Shown piece by piece: positions 9,366 through 17,566 of a stretch of 64,000 nucleotides of DNA. Every line of letters begins with the position of its first letter. The stretch's first letter is position 1. The translations under genes and the position numbers were made by a program. Origin of the DNA: Nocardia pseudovaccinii NBRC 100343 (GTDB taxonomy: Bacteria; Actinomycetota; Actinomycetes; Mycobacteriales; Mycobacteriaceae); assembly GCF_001613225.1 (NCBI RefSeq), contig NZ_BDBY01000071.1, positions 1 to 64,000 on the forward strand. The letters run 5' to 3'. Below the pieces are notes generated by a model. It saw only the letters and a list, made by a program, of their open reading frames with translations, did not search any database and was not told the DNA's origin.

Positions 9366-9443
9366 GTGCACGAGTCCGACCTGGTAATCGCTGACGTGCT
9401 GGTGGAAGAGGTCTCGATCGACGGTATGTGCGGCGTCTACTGA
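9366..9443 (+). CDS. mftA: Mycofactocin precursor peptide MftA-like
   Basis: Codons 9366-9443 encode a 25-residue peptide ending LVEEVSIDGMCGVY and then TGA. The terminal IDGMCGVY is the hallmark of MftA, whose last Val-Tyr is processed by MftC/MftB into the redox cofactor mycofactocin. The GTG start at 9366 is chosen because GAGGAA lies nine bases upstream; MftA peptides are usually about 25-35 residues. The rest is acidic and hydrophobic as expected. No mftB or mftC follows. Instead the convergent amidohydrolase gene overlaps the last 7 bp. The peptide match is strong; expression and processing are not shown. Confidence 0.85.
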   Translation: MHESDLVIADVLVEEVSIDGMCGVY

Positions 9444-10822
9444 CCCGAATACACGAGGTCACCCGCCACGATGGTCGCCGCGACGATCTCGGCATCGAGG
9501 TGGTGGGCGGCCTCGTCCGGCGGCAGCGACAGCAGCGTCAGGTCGGCGACCGAACCCGGGGTGATCCGGCGGGGCGTCGCCGGGCTGTCGGGTGCGCCGA
9601 AGAACAGTGCCAGCGCTTTGCGGACCGACACCGCTTCCGCGACATGGAATTCCGTCGGCCGATGTACCGCGGCACGCACTACCGACCACGGATCGGGTGC
9701 ACCGAATGGCGCATCGGACCCGGCTGCGACGCCAACCCCGGCATCGAGCAGTGACCGCAGCCGCCACAGATCGGGCAGATCCTCCGCGGGCACCTCGTCG
9801 CGGTACTGCTCGGCTCGTTCGACCACGAAATGCGGCTGGGTGACGACCGGAACTCGCTGTCCGCGCAGCCAATCCAGCGATTCGTGCGGGATCACCGCAC
9901 CGTGTTCGATCCGATCCCCCGCTCGCACACCGGCCAGGTCCAGCGCGGCCATGGTCAAAATGAACTGCACCCGCGTGACGCAGTGCACCGCCACAGCCCG
10001 GCCTGCCGCATGAATCGCGCGCAGCCGGTCGGCGAATTCGTCGAAAGGGGGTAGATCGAAATCGTCGAGCACGATCTTGGTGGGGCCCAACGTGAATCGG
10101 GTGCCGCTGGGCTCCAGCACTTCGGGAGGAGCCATGCAGTGCACCCGCTGGACGATCCGCCCGGTTTCGACCGTCTCGGCCAGTTGGTCGATATCGGACT
10201 GTGCGAGTCCCGGGGTCGCGTCGGTGAATCCGGTTAGGCCCATCGTCGCGGCGGTGGCGCTCAGTGCGGCCAGATCCGTTGTCCGCGAGTCGATTCGCTC
10301 TCCGAGCCAGGCGTCCAGTCGGCGCAGCCGCCCGGTCGGCCGCCCGGTCTCGTCACGTTCCACACCCTGCGTGTCATTGCTGTCCAGGCCGACCAGCTCA
10401 CATGCCATCGAGTTGAGCTGCCACAGCACACCCGTGCGGTGCTGCACGCGCACGGGCCGGTGCGGGAGCATCCGGTCCAGCACCGCGCGATCGAGGGGTC
10501 CGGCTACCGATTCGTGGTAACCTGTGCCGCGAATCCACTTGCCAGGAAGCAGCTTTCGATCGGTTTCCTGTAGCCGCGCCGCCAACTCGGTTGCGGTGCG
10601 CACCTGCGGCGGGCCCAGTGGAACCGAATCGTAGGTCGCGGCGAGCGAACGCAGATGGATGTGGTGGTCGTGCAGTCCGGGCAGCAACCAGCCGCCACCC
10701 GCGTAGATCTCGTCCTCACCCGGCAGGCGAACCAATCCGGTCGCGCATTCGGTGATGACACCGCCGTGGGTGCGCACGTCCATCCGGCCCGAACCGAATA
10801 CCTCGGCATCACGAATCAACAT
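9437..10822 (-). CDS. Amidohydrolase-family metal-dependent hydrolase
   Basis: This 461-residue protein belongs to the amidohydrolase 3 (YtcJ-like) group. The metal-binding HDHHIH segment follows LLPGL near residue 50, further histidines occur in AVHC and IEHGAV, and the catalytic Asp is in GVAAGSDAPFG. A C-terminal beta-sandwich segment reads GSVADLTLL. It probably hydrolyses an amide, carbamate or cyclic substrate that cannot be named. The ATG at 10822 overlaps the end of the upstream CoA-transferase gene by 14 bp, so the two are co-transcribed. Its stop overlaps the convergent mftA-like gene. Confidence 0.85.
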   Translation of the reverse strand: MLIRDAEVFGSGRMDVRTHGGVITECATGLVRLPGEDEIYAGGGWLLPGLHDHHIHLRSLAATYDSVPLGPPQVRTATELAARLQETDRKLLPGKWIRGTGYHESVAGPLDRAVLDRMLPHRPVRVQHRTGVLWQLNSMACELVGLDSNDTQGVERDETGRPTGRLRRLDAWLGERIDSRTTDLAALSATAATMGLTGFTDATPGLAQSDIDQLAETVETGRIVQRVHCMAPPEVLEPSGTRFTLGPTKIVLDDFDLPPFDEFADRLRAIHAAGRAVAVHCVTRVQFILTMAALDLAGVRAGDRIEHGAVIPHESLDWLRGQRVPVVTQPHFVVERAEQYRDEVPAEDLPDLWRLRSLLDAGVGVAAGSDAPFGAPDPWSVVRAAVHRPTEFHVAEAVSVRKALALFFGAPDSPATPRRITPGSVADLTLLSLPPDEAAHHLDAEIVAATIVAGDLVYSGQ

Positions 10823-12353
10823 GCGGCACAACTCGTTTCATTCCACTCCGTTGCGGCACACGCGGACGTAGCACCCGCTGCGAACGACCGTGGCGCGGGC
10901 ATTCGACAACCCAATCCGCACCATCGGCACGCACTCGATGCGGTCCATGGGTGAGCGCGGGGGCCGAGGCGAAGGCGGCGGCAGTGGCGCGCATGGACAG
11001 GTCGATCAACTGTCCCCCGCCGCCGAGAACGGCGCAGCATACCGCCAGTGCCGCACAGATTCCGGTGAGCGGATCGGCGATGGCGTCACCGCAGAACACC
11101 GGCTCGCCCGCGTCCCAGCCGACCAGGCCGCCCGCCACCGCCGCATCGTCGCCGAATGCCACGCGCATCGGCTCGGCGCGTCCGTAACCGGTCAGGCTCA
11201 ACCAGACCTGCCCGTCGCGATGCATGCGGTCCCCGGGAGCCAGCCCCAGTTGAGCCATCGCCCGCGGCCGGGATGCCTCGATCACCACGTCCGCGGTGGA
11301 CACCAACTCGCGCAGCGTTTCCCGCCCTGCGGGTGTGTGGAAGTCGACGGCGATCTGTTCATGGCCGCCGTGGAGCCAGTCGAAGAAGCGAGGATCACCG
11401 CGGCGCGCGCCATCCGGGCGTCGCGTGCTCTCCACCTTGATCACCCGCGCACCTGCGCGGCCGAGCAGGTGGGCACACAGCGGTCCCGCCCACATCGAGG
11501 ACAGATCGACGACCACCAACCCATCCAGCCGCGCTCCGACGACCGGTTGGGCTATCCGGCTTGTCTGCCACGGGCATTGCGGACCGGGCGTCGCGGATGA
11601 TCCGGCGACACGGTGTGCCGCGTCGTCGGGCACCCGAGTGGCAGGGTGCGCATCGACAGGCAGCGCGTCGAAGGGGTGTGCGGCGGCGGGGTCCGCGTCG
11701 ACAGGCATAGCAGCGTCGGGGGGCGCAGTAGCGGACAGCGCGTCGGCAGGGCGCGCGTCGGCAGGGCGCGCGTCGGCAAGCAGCGAATCGGCAGGGTACG
11801 CGGCGGATGGCAGCGCGGCGGCGGGAACGCCGAGTAACTGTGCTCGGTCGGCGAGGTCGGTTGCGGTCCACGCACGGGCGGCCGTGGTGAGCGCTTCCCA
11901 CGGATCGTCGGCCACCGAATCCATCCCCAGGATCGCGGGCACCGAGTCGATATCGTCTTGGCGGCTCAAGGTGATCGCGCACCAACCGTCGGAGGTGCGC
12001 AGCAATCGACCGGCTCCGCCCGCGGTCTGCCGACCGCCGCGCCGTAGGTTCAGCAATCCGGCTCGACCGACCAGGAGCAGGCCCGGATCGGCACGAACCT
12101 CGGAGCCGATCTGCGCGGTGATTCGCGCCAGCGCCTCGGTGGTCTCGACGAGTAGTCCGTATGCCGCCGCGGGCGAGACAGCGGGAGCACCATCAGGGCG
12201 TCCGGTCAGATCCATCGCGCCGGACGCGGCCCAGGCGAGCGCCGCGCACTCCGGCTGCGTTTCGACCGGGCGCGACAGAACATCGGACGGGCACAGCGAC
12301 CGCACCCAGTCCCGCAGCACCGCTGCCGTAGCCGAGGCATTCGTGGCGATCAA
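10809..12353 (-). CDS. CaiB/BaiF family III CoA-transferase, rearranged, with repeat linker
   Basis: About 514 residues from TTG 12353, which overlaps the preceding stop as TTGA; GTG 12320 is an alternative start. Residues 30-180 resemble the middle part of CaiB proteins (SGAMDLTGRPDG; SDGWCAITLSRQDD). The usual N-terminal CoA-binding part (LDGLVVVDLSSMWAGPLCA...VIKVES) appears only from residue 276. Between them lies an Ala/Pro/Asp-rich tract of about twelve five-residue units. The order therefore looks permuted or like a fusion of two half proteins. Family III enzymes move CoA between acids through an aspartyl intermediate. The neighbours are a crotonase and an amidohydrolase in one operon. 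Confidence 0.75.
   Translation of the reverse strand: MIATNASATAAVLRDWVRSLCPSDVLSRPVETQPECAALAWAASGAMDLTGRPDGAPAVSPAAAYGLLVETTEALARITAQIGSEVRADPGLLLVGRAGLLNLRRGGRQTAGGAGRLLRTSDGWCAITLSRQDDIDSVPAILGMDSVADDPWEALTTAARAWTATDLADRAQLLGVPAAALPSAAYPADSLLADARPADARPADALSATAPPDAAMPVDADPAAAHPFDALPVDAHPATRVPDDAAHRVAGSSATPGPQCPWQTSRIAQPVVGARLDGLVVVDLSSMWAGPLCAHLLGRAGARVIKVESTRRPDGARRGDPRFFDWLHGGHEQIAVDFHTPAGRETLRELVSTADVVIEASRPRAMAQLGLAPGDRMHRDGQVWLSLTGYGRAEPMRVAFGDDAAVAGGLVGWDAGEPVFCGDAIADPLTGICAALAVCCAVLGGGGQLIDLSMRATAAAFASAPALTHGPHRVRADGADWVVECPRHGRSQRVLRPRVPQRSGMKRVVPHVDS
11616..11798 (-). repeat. Degenerate 15-bp coding minisatellite (P-x-D-A-x repeat)
   Basis: About 183 bp inside the CoA-transferase gene consist of degenerate 15-base units encoding PADAR, PADAL, PVDAD, PFDAL, PVDAH and similar. 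The copies around 11745-11790 are nearly identical at the DNA level. Confidence 0.75.
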
Positions 12354-13405
12354 CTCCTCGTCTGTTCCACCGCGTCGACCATGCCCCACTCCAGTGCGGC
12401 CAGCGCGGTCAATCGCTGTTCGGTCAGCATCAACCAGGCCGCGCGCCAGCGGCCGATCCGCCGCGGCACGCTGACGGTACCGCCCGCTCCGGGCACCAGG
12501 CCCATCCGCAGTTCCGGGAATGCGAAGAAGGTGTCGGGGGCGGCGATCACCGTGCCCGCGAACGCGGCCACCTCCGCGCCCGCACCGATGCATGCTCCAT
12601 GGGCACGCACCGTGACCCGGTCCCGGATGCGGTCGATGATCCGCCATGGCGCCCGGTCCAGCCGGACCAGATACGCGGCCACCAGATCCGTCGCCGTACC
12701 GAATTCGTCCAGATCGCCGCCGCTGCTGAAAACCGGTCCCGCCCCGTTGATTTCGACGGTGGTGAGCGTGGCATCGAGGTCGGCCAGGCGCACCGCCTCC
12801 AGCAACTCCTCACGCAGCCGCATGCTGAGTGCGTTGCGCCGCTGCGGGTGATTCAGCGTGATCGTCAGGCGATCGTTGTCGCGGTGTGTCCGGACCAATG
12901 CATGCTCCGGCGGTGCGACCGTGCGCGGCGCGCCACGCTCGGCCAGCCAGCGCTCGAATTCGGTGCCACCGAGGAGCATCGAGTACAGCGCCGCCTCCGC
13001 CGCCAGCGCGGGCACGGTCGGCAACCGCACCGTTTGGCGCAGCAACTGTCCACACGCGACGGCCGCGCGGGGCGAATGTCGCACCGCCGTTCCCAGCAGA
13101 TCGAGTGCGGCATCGATGTCGTCCACCACGACGGTCTGCGGCACCGAGTTCGCCGTGGCGTCCGTGGCGAGGGTGAGCGTCGCCGCCGCCAGCAGTGGCG
13201 TCAGGCCGGGTGTCACCGGCCCACGCAGCACCCCGATGACGAGCGGTAGCGCCTGATTCATCCGCTCGGCGGTCCTGGCGATTCGGTCCGGTGTTTCCCT
13301 GCCGAATGCGTCCAGCGCGACCACCACCATGGGTGTCGCGGGAGTTCCGTCCGCGGTGAGCTGCACCGCGAACTCGTCGAACAAATCGATCCCCGAATCC
13401 GGCAT
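12350..13405 (-). CDS. Enoyl-CoA hydratase/isomerase with degenerate N-terminal crotonase-like half
   Basis: This protein has 351 residues. The C-terminal half from about 185 is a normal crotonase domain: LNHPQRRNALS, SSGGDLDEFG for the oxyanion hole, HGACIGAGAEVAAFAG, and FPELRMGLVPGAGGT. The first 170 residues resemble a worn crotonase (VVVALDAFG, VIGVLRGPVTPG) without its motifs, so the protein may be a tandem duplication in which one half has decayed. It acts on acyl-CoA thioesters, likely in a side-chain or ring beta-oxidation step. The ATG at 13405 lacks a clear ribosome site and may be leaderless. The CoA-transferase follows with an overlapping stop. Confidence 0.82.
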   Translation of the reverse strand: MPDSGIDLFDEFAVQLTADGTPATPMVVVALDAFGRETPDRIARTAERMNQALPLVIGVLRGPVTPGLTPLLAAATLTLATDATANSVPQTVVVDDIDAALDLLGTAVRHSPRAAVACGQLLRQTVRLPTVPALAAEAALYSMLLGGTEFERWLAERGAPRTVAPPEHALVRTHRDNDRLTITLNHPQRRNALSMRLREELLEAVRLADLDATLTTVEINGAGPVFSSGGDLDEFGTATDLVAAYLVRLDRAPWRIIDRIRDRVTVRAHGACIGAGAEVAAFAGTVIAAPDTFFAFPELRMGLVPGAGGTVSVPRRIGRWRAAWLMLTEQRLTALAALEWGMVDAVEQTRS

Positions 13406-13543
13406 AACTAAAAACTAACCGCGTCGACGAGAGGGACCAACCGCATCGACGCTCCAGTCGTTCATGGCCGGGACCGACCGGAAAGAGTATACCTAATCTG
13501 GTTAGAGTAGCTCATGTCCGATTCTCGACCCGGAAGGCCGACA

Positions 13544-14320
13544 ATGACCGATCAGCCCGATGTCCTCGTGGAACGCACCGACACGATCGTGCGGCTGACC
13601 CTCAACCGCCCCGACCGGCTCAACGCCCTTACCGGCGACATGATGAACGAGGCCGCGGCCGTCGTCGAGAAATTCGGCGACGATCCGACCGTTCGGGTAT
13701 TCGTCGTGACCGGCAATGGGCGGGCATTCAGCTCGGGAGCGGATCTTTCCAACTCGGCCAGTAATGGTCCGCAGGTCGCGACGCTCGACGCGGCGAACCG
13801 GTTGATCCGCGCCCTGCGCGCCGCACCCCAACCGGTGCTCGCGGCGATCAACGGTCCCGCGGTAGGCGTCGGATGTTCGCTGGCCCTGGCCGGGGACATC
13901 ACCGTCGCCCGGGAATCCGCATACTTCCTGCTCGCCTTCGCCAATGTCGGTCTGATGCCCGATGGCGGTGCCACCGCCATGGTCCCGGCTCTGATCGGGT
14001 ATGCCCGCGCCGCCCGCATGGCCATGCTGGCCGAACGCATTCCCGCACCGCTGGCTGCCGAATGGGGCCTGATCGGCCAGGTGGTGCCCGATGCCGACTA
14101 CGATGCCGAAATCGCAAGGCTGGCAACCAAGCTCGCCAACGGGCCGACGGCGGCATACACCCGCACCAAGCGCGCGTTCAACGCGATGGCCCTGGCCCAA
14201 CTCGACCAGGCGCTCGACCTGGAACGCGAAGGTCAGTCCGCCCTCTTCGAGACCGCTGATGTCGCCGAGGGCATCGCGGCGTTCAAAGCCAAGCGCACGC
14301 CAGGTTTCATCGGCCGCTGA
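13544..14320 (+). CDS. Enoyl-CoA hydratase/isomerase, PaaG-like
   Basis: This crotonase has 258 residues from ATG 13544, which follows GGAAGG at seven bases; ATG 13514 would add ten residues. Motifs include LNRPDRLNAL, SSGADLS (oxyanion hole), NGPAVGVGCSLALAGD and FANVGLMPDGGAT. The PDGG form is typical of the PaaG/isomerase branch rather than classical hydratases with two catalytic glutamates. It is divergent from the crotonase/CoA-transferase operon, and CTAA-N5-TTAG at 13493-13505 lies in its promoter region. The exact reaction is uncertain. Confidence 0.85.
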   Translation: MTDQPDVLVERTDTIVRLTLNRPDRLNALTGDMMNEAAAVVEKFGDDPTVRVFVVTGNGRAFSSGADLSNSASNGPQVATLDAANRLIRALRAAPQPVLAAINGPAVGVGCSLALAGDITVARESAYFLLAFANVGLMPDGGATAMVPALIGYARAARMAMLAERIPAPLAAEWGLIGQVVPDADYDAEIARLATKLANGPTAAYTRTKRAFNAMALAQLDQALDLEREGQSALFETADVAEGIAAFKAKRTPGFIGR

Positions 14321-14488
14321 GCGAGTTCGTCAGATACCACAAAAATCAGCGGAACCTGTTACAGATTCTTCACAAAAGCCCTGCTCATCATGGATAGTGC
14401 GGCGCGACTGCGTGATTGACACCGAGGAGGGCGACTCGTAGCTTCGGCGGACCGGAACGGGAATCCGGCCCGACGAAGGGAACTCAGC

Positions 14489-16246
14489 GTGATACGGCGT
14501 GTGTGGTCAGATCTCTGGTCGGTAAGAACATGGTGGCGCGCAATAACTTCGGCGATGGCGGGTGTCGCGGCGGCAGCCGTGCTGGTGCCCGCACACGCAC
14601 AGCCGAGCGACGCCGAGCGAACGGAAGTGCCGGTGATCTCCACATCGGCGATCTCATCGGTCACCGAATCCATTGTAACCGTGCAGATTCCGCTGCCGGA
14701 GTCGGTCGGACCGCATCCGCGCGCCTGCGACCGACTGTCGTATCTGCGCTACCGCGACATCGACGGTCCGCGTCGCTCCGCCGATGCGGACGCTGTTCTG
14801 ATCGCCCAGCCCGGCATCTTCGAAGGCGCGGGAGCATTCGACGGCGTCGCCCGTAACACCGTGGCCGCGGCCGCGAAAGTCGGTCGGCATGTGGAATTCT
14901 GGGCGCTGGATCGCCGTTCCAACTGCCTCGAGGACCACACCGGAATCCACGCCGCCCTCGCCGACGGAGACGTCCATCGCGCTGTCGACTACTACTACCG
15001 AAATGCCGAGATCGATGGTCGCCGGTTCGACGGCTACCTGCTCGACGACCGTTCGGCCTGGCTCGGCCACCTCGGCATCGCACAAACCGTGCAGGACGAA
15101 TTCGACCTGCTCACCGCCGAACTGCCGGATCCCGCGATGCGCGGACAGAAGGTGCTGTGCGGCGGCCACTCGCTCGGTGGCATCGTCACCGGCGTCTTCG
15201 CCGAATGGGATTTCGACGGCGTCGCCGGTGGTGATCAATGTGCGGGCTATTTCGCACTGGACTCCGCGATCGACACCTCGCTCTCCGCGCTCAACGGGAT
15301 CCCGGACATGGTCGATCTGTCCATCGGCGGCCGCGGCTACGATGCCGTGGCGGCCGGGCTCGTCAGCGGCGCACTCCCGCGAGTGCTGGCGCTACCGGCG
15401 GTCATCAACCCGGAGACGATGAACCTGCTCGGCATCGCGGGGCTGGCCGCATATCTGGCGCCCGACACCGAATCCGATCTGGCACAAAACATTCCGAACA
15501 GCCTCAATCAGGAAGCCACCTATCGGGTGCTGATGTCACGCGATGCCGCGACCGCGGCCACCGGCTCGCCATCGGTCCGCGACTTCCGAGTCACCAACGC
15601 CGCCGTGCTCGGCGCCTTCCTCGACGCCAACTCCCAGCCACTCGCACTGCTGCAAACCGGATTCGGATTCTTCGACGGTGGACCGGTGGCCGAGAAGAAC
15701 TTCCCGGTTCCCGGCGACATCGCCGCGATACCCGCGCTGCATGGACTGACCGGCACGATGCTCGGTCCCGATCGCAAGGCGATCCCGGCAGCCCCCGACG
15801 GACCGCTCTACACCTGGCGCGACTACGACCGGCTCGCGGATGTCGCCATACCGGTCGACAGCCACGGGGTCCCGTTCACCGATTCCGGACAGGAGGTAAC
15901 CGACCTGCGGGACCTCTCGCGCAGTCTGGCGGCACAGCCCTTGGACTTCACCGAGTGGTACTTCCCGACCGAACTGGCCGCCGATACCTACCAACTGCAC
16001 GCCCCGGACATCGCTCGGCACATCACTCACCCCGGCGCCATCGACGCCCACCCCACCATCAACCTGATCGGCGGCTCCGGAATCGCCATCGCCAGCGGAC
16101 ATCCCGGTCGCGGCAGCACCGTGGTCGCGCCCGGCTACCACCACCTCGACGTACTCACCGCCGCCACGAACCAGAACAACGGGCGACCCGAGATCGTCTC
16201 CACCACACTCGCTCAATTCGCTCTCACCACCACCGGTCCCCATTGA
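14489..16246 (+). CDS. Secreted alpha/beta hydrolase (esterase/lipase-like)
   Basis: This 585-residue protein from GTG 14489 (GAAGGGAA upstream) has an N-terminal signal peptide: basic start, hydrophobic core at about 17-32 and AHA cleavage site near residue 37. The serine nucleophile is in GGHSLGG, and a late GYHHLDVLTAA supplies the likely catalytic His. The body contains long unassigned inserts. Such large exported hydrolases in mycolic-acid bacteria act on lipids or esters outside the membrane. It is followed by a palindrome and a hairpin and seems to be transcribed alone. The substrate is unknown. Confidence 0.72.
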   Translation: MIRRVWSDLWSVRTWWRAITSAMAGVAAAAVLVPAHAQPSDAERTEVPVISTSAISSVTESIVTVQIPLPESVGPHPRACDRLSYLRYRDIDGPRRSADADAVLIAQPGIFEGAGAFDGVARNTVAAAAKVGRHVEFWALDRRSNCLEDHTGIHAALADGDVHRAVDYYYRNAEIDGRRFDGYLLDDRSAWLGHLGIAQTVQDEFDLLTAELPDPAMRGQKVLCGGHSLGGIVTGVFAEWDFDGVAGGDQCAGYFALDSAIDTSLSALNGIPDMVDLSIGGRGYDAVAAGLVSGALPRVLALPAVINPETMNLLGIAGLAAYLAPDTESDLAQNIPNSLNQEATYRVLMSRDAATAATGSPSVRDFRVTNAAVLGAFLDANSQPLALLQTGFGFFDGGPVAEKNFPVPGDIAAIPALHGLTGTMLGPDRKAIPAAPDGPLYTWRDYDRLADVAIPVDSHGVPFTDSGQEVTDLRDLSRSLAAQPLDFTEWYFPTELAADTYQLHAPDIARHITHPGAIDAHPTINLIGGSGIAIASGHPGRGSTVVAPGYHHLDVLTAATNQNNGRPEIVSTTLAQFALTTTGPH

Positions 16247-16251
16247 TCGGA

Positions 16252-16269
16252 GGTGTACCCAGGTACACC
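16252..16269 (+). promoter_or_regulatory. 18-bp perfect palindrome upstream of zinc dehydrogenase gene
   Basis: GGTGTACC-CA-GGTACACC has two perfect 8-bp arms. It lies 6 bp after the secreted hydrolase stop and 115 bp before the dehydrogenase start. It may be an operator for the dehydrogenase or part of a terminator. Confidence 0.45.
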
Positions 16270-16295
16270 ATCGTTTCGGGACCTCACTCCCTGGG

Positions 16296-16312
16296 CTCGC
16301 CGCTCCGGCGAG
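16296..16312 (+). terminator. Short GC hairpin after secreted hydrolase gene
   Basis: CTCGCCG and CGGCGAG pair perfectly around a 3-base loop, 50 bp after the stop codon. There is no T-run. It is a modest candidate terminator. Confidence 0.4.
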
Positions 16313-16383
16313 GGCATCGTTGATGCCAACGAAGTCGTCGGCCCCGCCCCGAGCCGACGGTGAACCCAGAGAGGACGGCCAGC

Positions 16384-17448
16384 ATGGCAACGATGAAGTC
16401 GGTTCAGACCAGCACACCCGGCGCGATCACAGTGGTCGAGGAGCAGCGCCCGACGCCGGGCCCGGGCGATGTGCTGGTGCGGGTCCGGGCGTGTGGAATC
16501 TGTGGCACCGACGCGACCTTCGTGCACATGGGCGGTATGCCGAAGGTGCTCGGGCCGCAGGTCAAGGCCGAGGCCCTGACGCCGGACCAGATGCGTCCGG
16601 TGGTGCTCGGCCACGAACCGGCAGGCGAGATCGTCGAGGTCGGCGCCGATGTCACCGGACTGCGGGTCGGTGATCACGTCGTGGTCAATCCGCAGGCCGC
16701 CCCGTCGGGCATCATCGGTTGCGGCGGACCGCTGGGCGGTATGAGTGAATATCTGCTCATCGAGAATGCCGAGGTCGGATCCAGCGTCGCCGTCGTGCCG
16801 GATTCGGTGCCCTTCGCCGTGGCCGCGCTCAACGAGCCGATGGCCGTATCGCGGCACGCGGTGAACCGCTCCGAGGCGAAGCCGGGTGATAAGGCGATCG
16901 TCTTCGGTGCGGGCCCGATCGGGCTCGGTGCGGTGATCTGGCTGAAGCTGCGCGGCGTCGAGCACGTCGTCGTCGCCGATGTGATCGCCTCGCGGCTCGA
17001 CACCGCCCTCGCGGTCGGCGCGGACGCGGTCATCGACTCCGCCACCGAGGACGTCGCCGCCCGTCTCGGTGAACTGCATGGTTACGGGAGCAATGCGCTC
17101 GGCGCACCGCGCCCCGACACCGACATCTACATCGATGCGGCCGGAGTAGCCGCCGTCGTCAATACCGCCCTCGCCAACGGCAAGTGGGGTGCCAAGCTGG
17201 TAACCGTCGCCGTGCACAAGCGGCCCGAACCGATCGACCTGGGCGCCATCCTGCGCAACGAGATGACCATCATCGGTTCTCAGGGCTACCCCTCCGAGAT
17301 CTTCGAGGTCACCCCCGAGATCGCCGAGCACGCCGACCGCTTCGCCCAGCTCATCAGTCACCAGGTTCCCTTCGCCGATGTGCAGAAGGCGTTCGAATTG
17401 GCCCTCACCCCCGGCGCGGCGGAAAAAGTGGTCGTCACCTACGAATGA
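16384..17448 (+). CDS. Zinc-binding medium-chain alcohol dehydrogenase
   Basis: This 354-residue protein from ATG 16384 has the catalytic zinc ligand Cys in ACGICGTD, then GHE with the next ligands, and the Rossmann motif VFGAGPIGLGA near residue 175. The four-cysteine structural zinc loop of classical alcohol dehydrogenases is not visible; GIIGCGG stands in its place. It should oxidise a secondary alcohol or polyol with NAD(P). The butanediol/threonine dehydrogenase branch looks closest. It is a single gene between hairpins, and its promoter region holds an 18-bp palindrome. Confidence 0.87.
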   Translation: MATMKSVQTSTPGAITVVEEQRPTPGPGDVLVRVRACGICGTDATFVHMGGMPKVLGPQVKAEALTPDQMRPVVLGHEPAGEIVEVGADVTGLRVGDHVVVNPQAAPSGIIGCGGPLGGMSEYLLIENAEVGSSVAVVPDSVPFAVAALNEPMAVSRHAVNRSEAKPGDKAIVFGAGPIGLGAVIWLKLRGVEHVVVADVIASRLDTALAVGADAVIDSATEDVAARLGELHGYGSNALGAPRPDTDIYIDAAGVAAVVNTALANGKWGAKLVTVAVHKRPEPIDLGAILRNEMTIIGSQGYPSEIFEVTPEIAEHADRFAQLISHQVPFADVQKAFELALTPGAAEKVVVTYE

Positions 17449-17500
17449 GCTGCAGCCTGCTTCCGCTCGCCGGGATCGGCGCTGGCGAGCCAGGTCAAGC

Positions 17501-17536
17501 TGAAATAGCATTCTCTGAAATTAGAGAACCATTCTC
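17501..17536 (+). promoter_or_regulatory. Tandem GAGARTNNNRYTCTC-type sites upstream of carboxylesterase gene
   Basis: TAGAGAACCATTCTC at 17522-17536 matches 10 of 12 scored consensus positions, and TGAAATAGCATTCTC at 17501-17515 matches 9. They are 21 bp apart and end 31 bp before the esterase start. The operator role is inferred from recurrence elsewhere in the window. Confidence 0.6.
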
Positions 17537-17566
17537 ATACCTAGCTCCGACCGACAAGGACTGTGC

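Noticed and set aside
9428..9754. Plus-strand frame after the mftA-like gene as an mftB candidate
   Set aside because: It is Arg-rich antisense sequence to the amidohydrolase gene and shows none of the MftB pattern.
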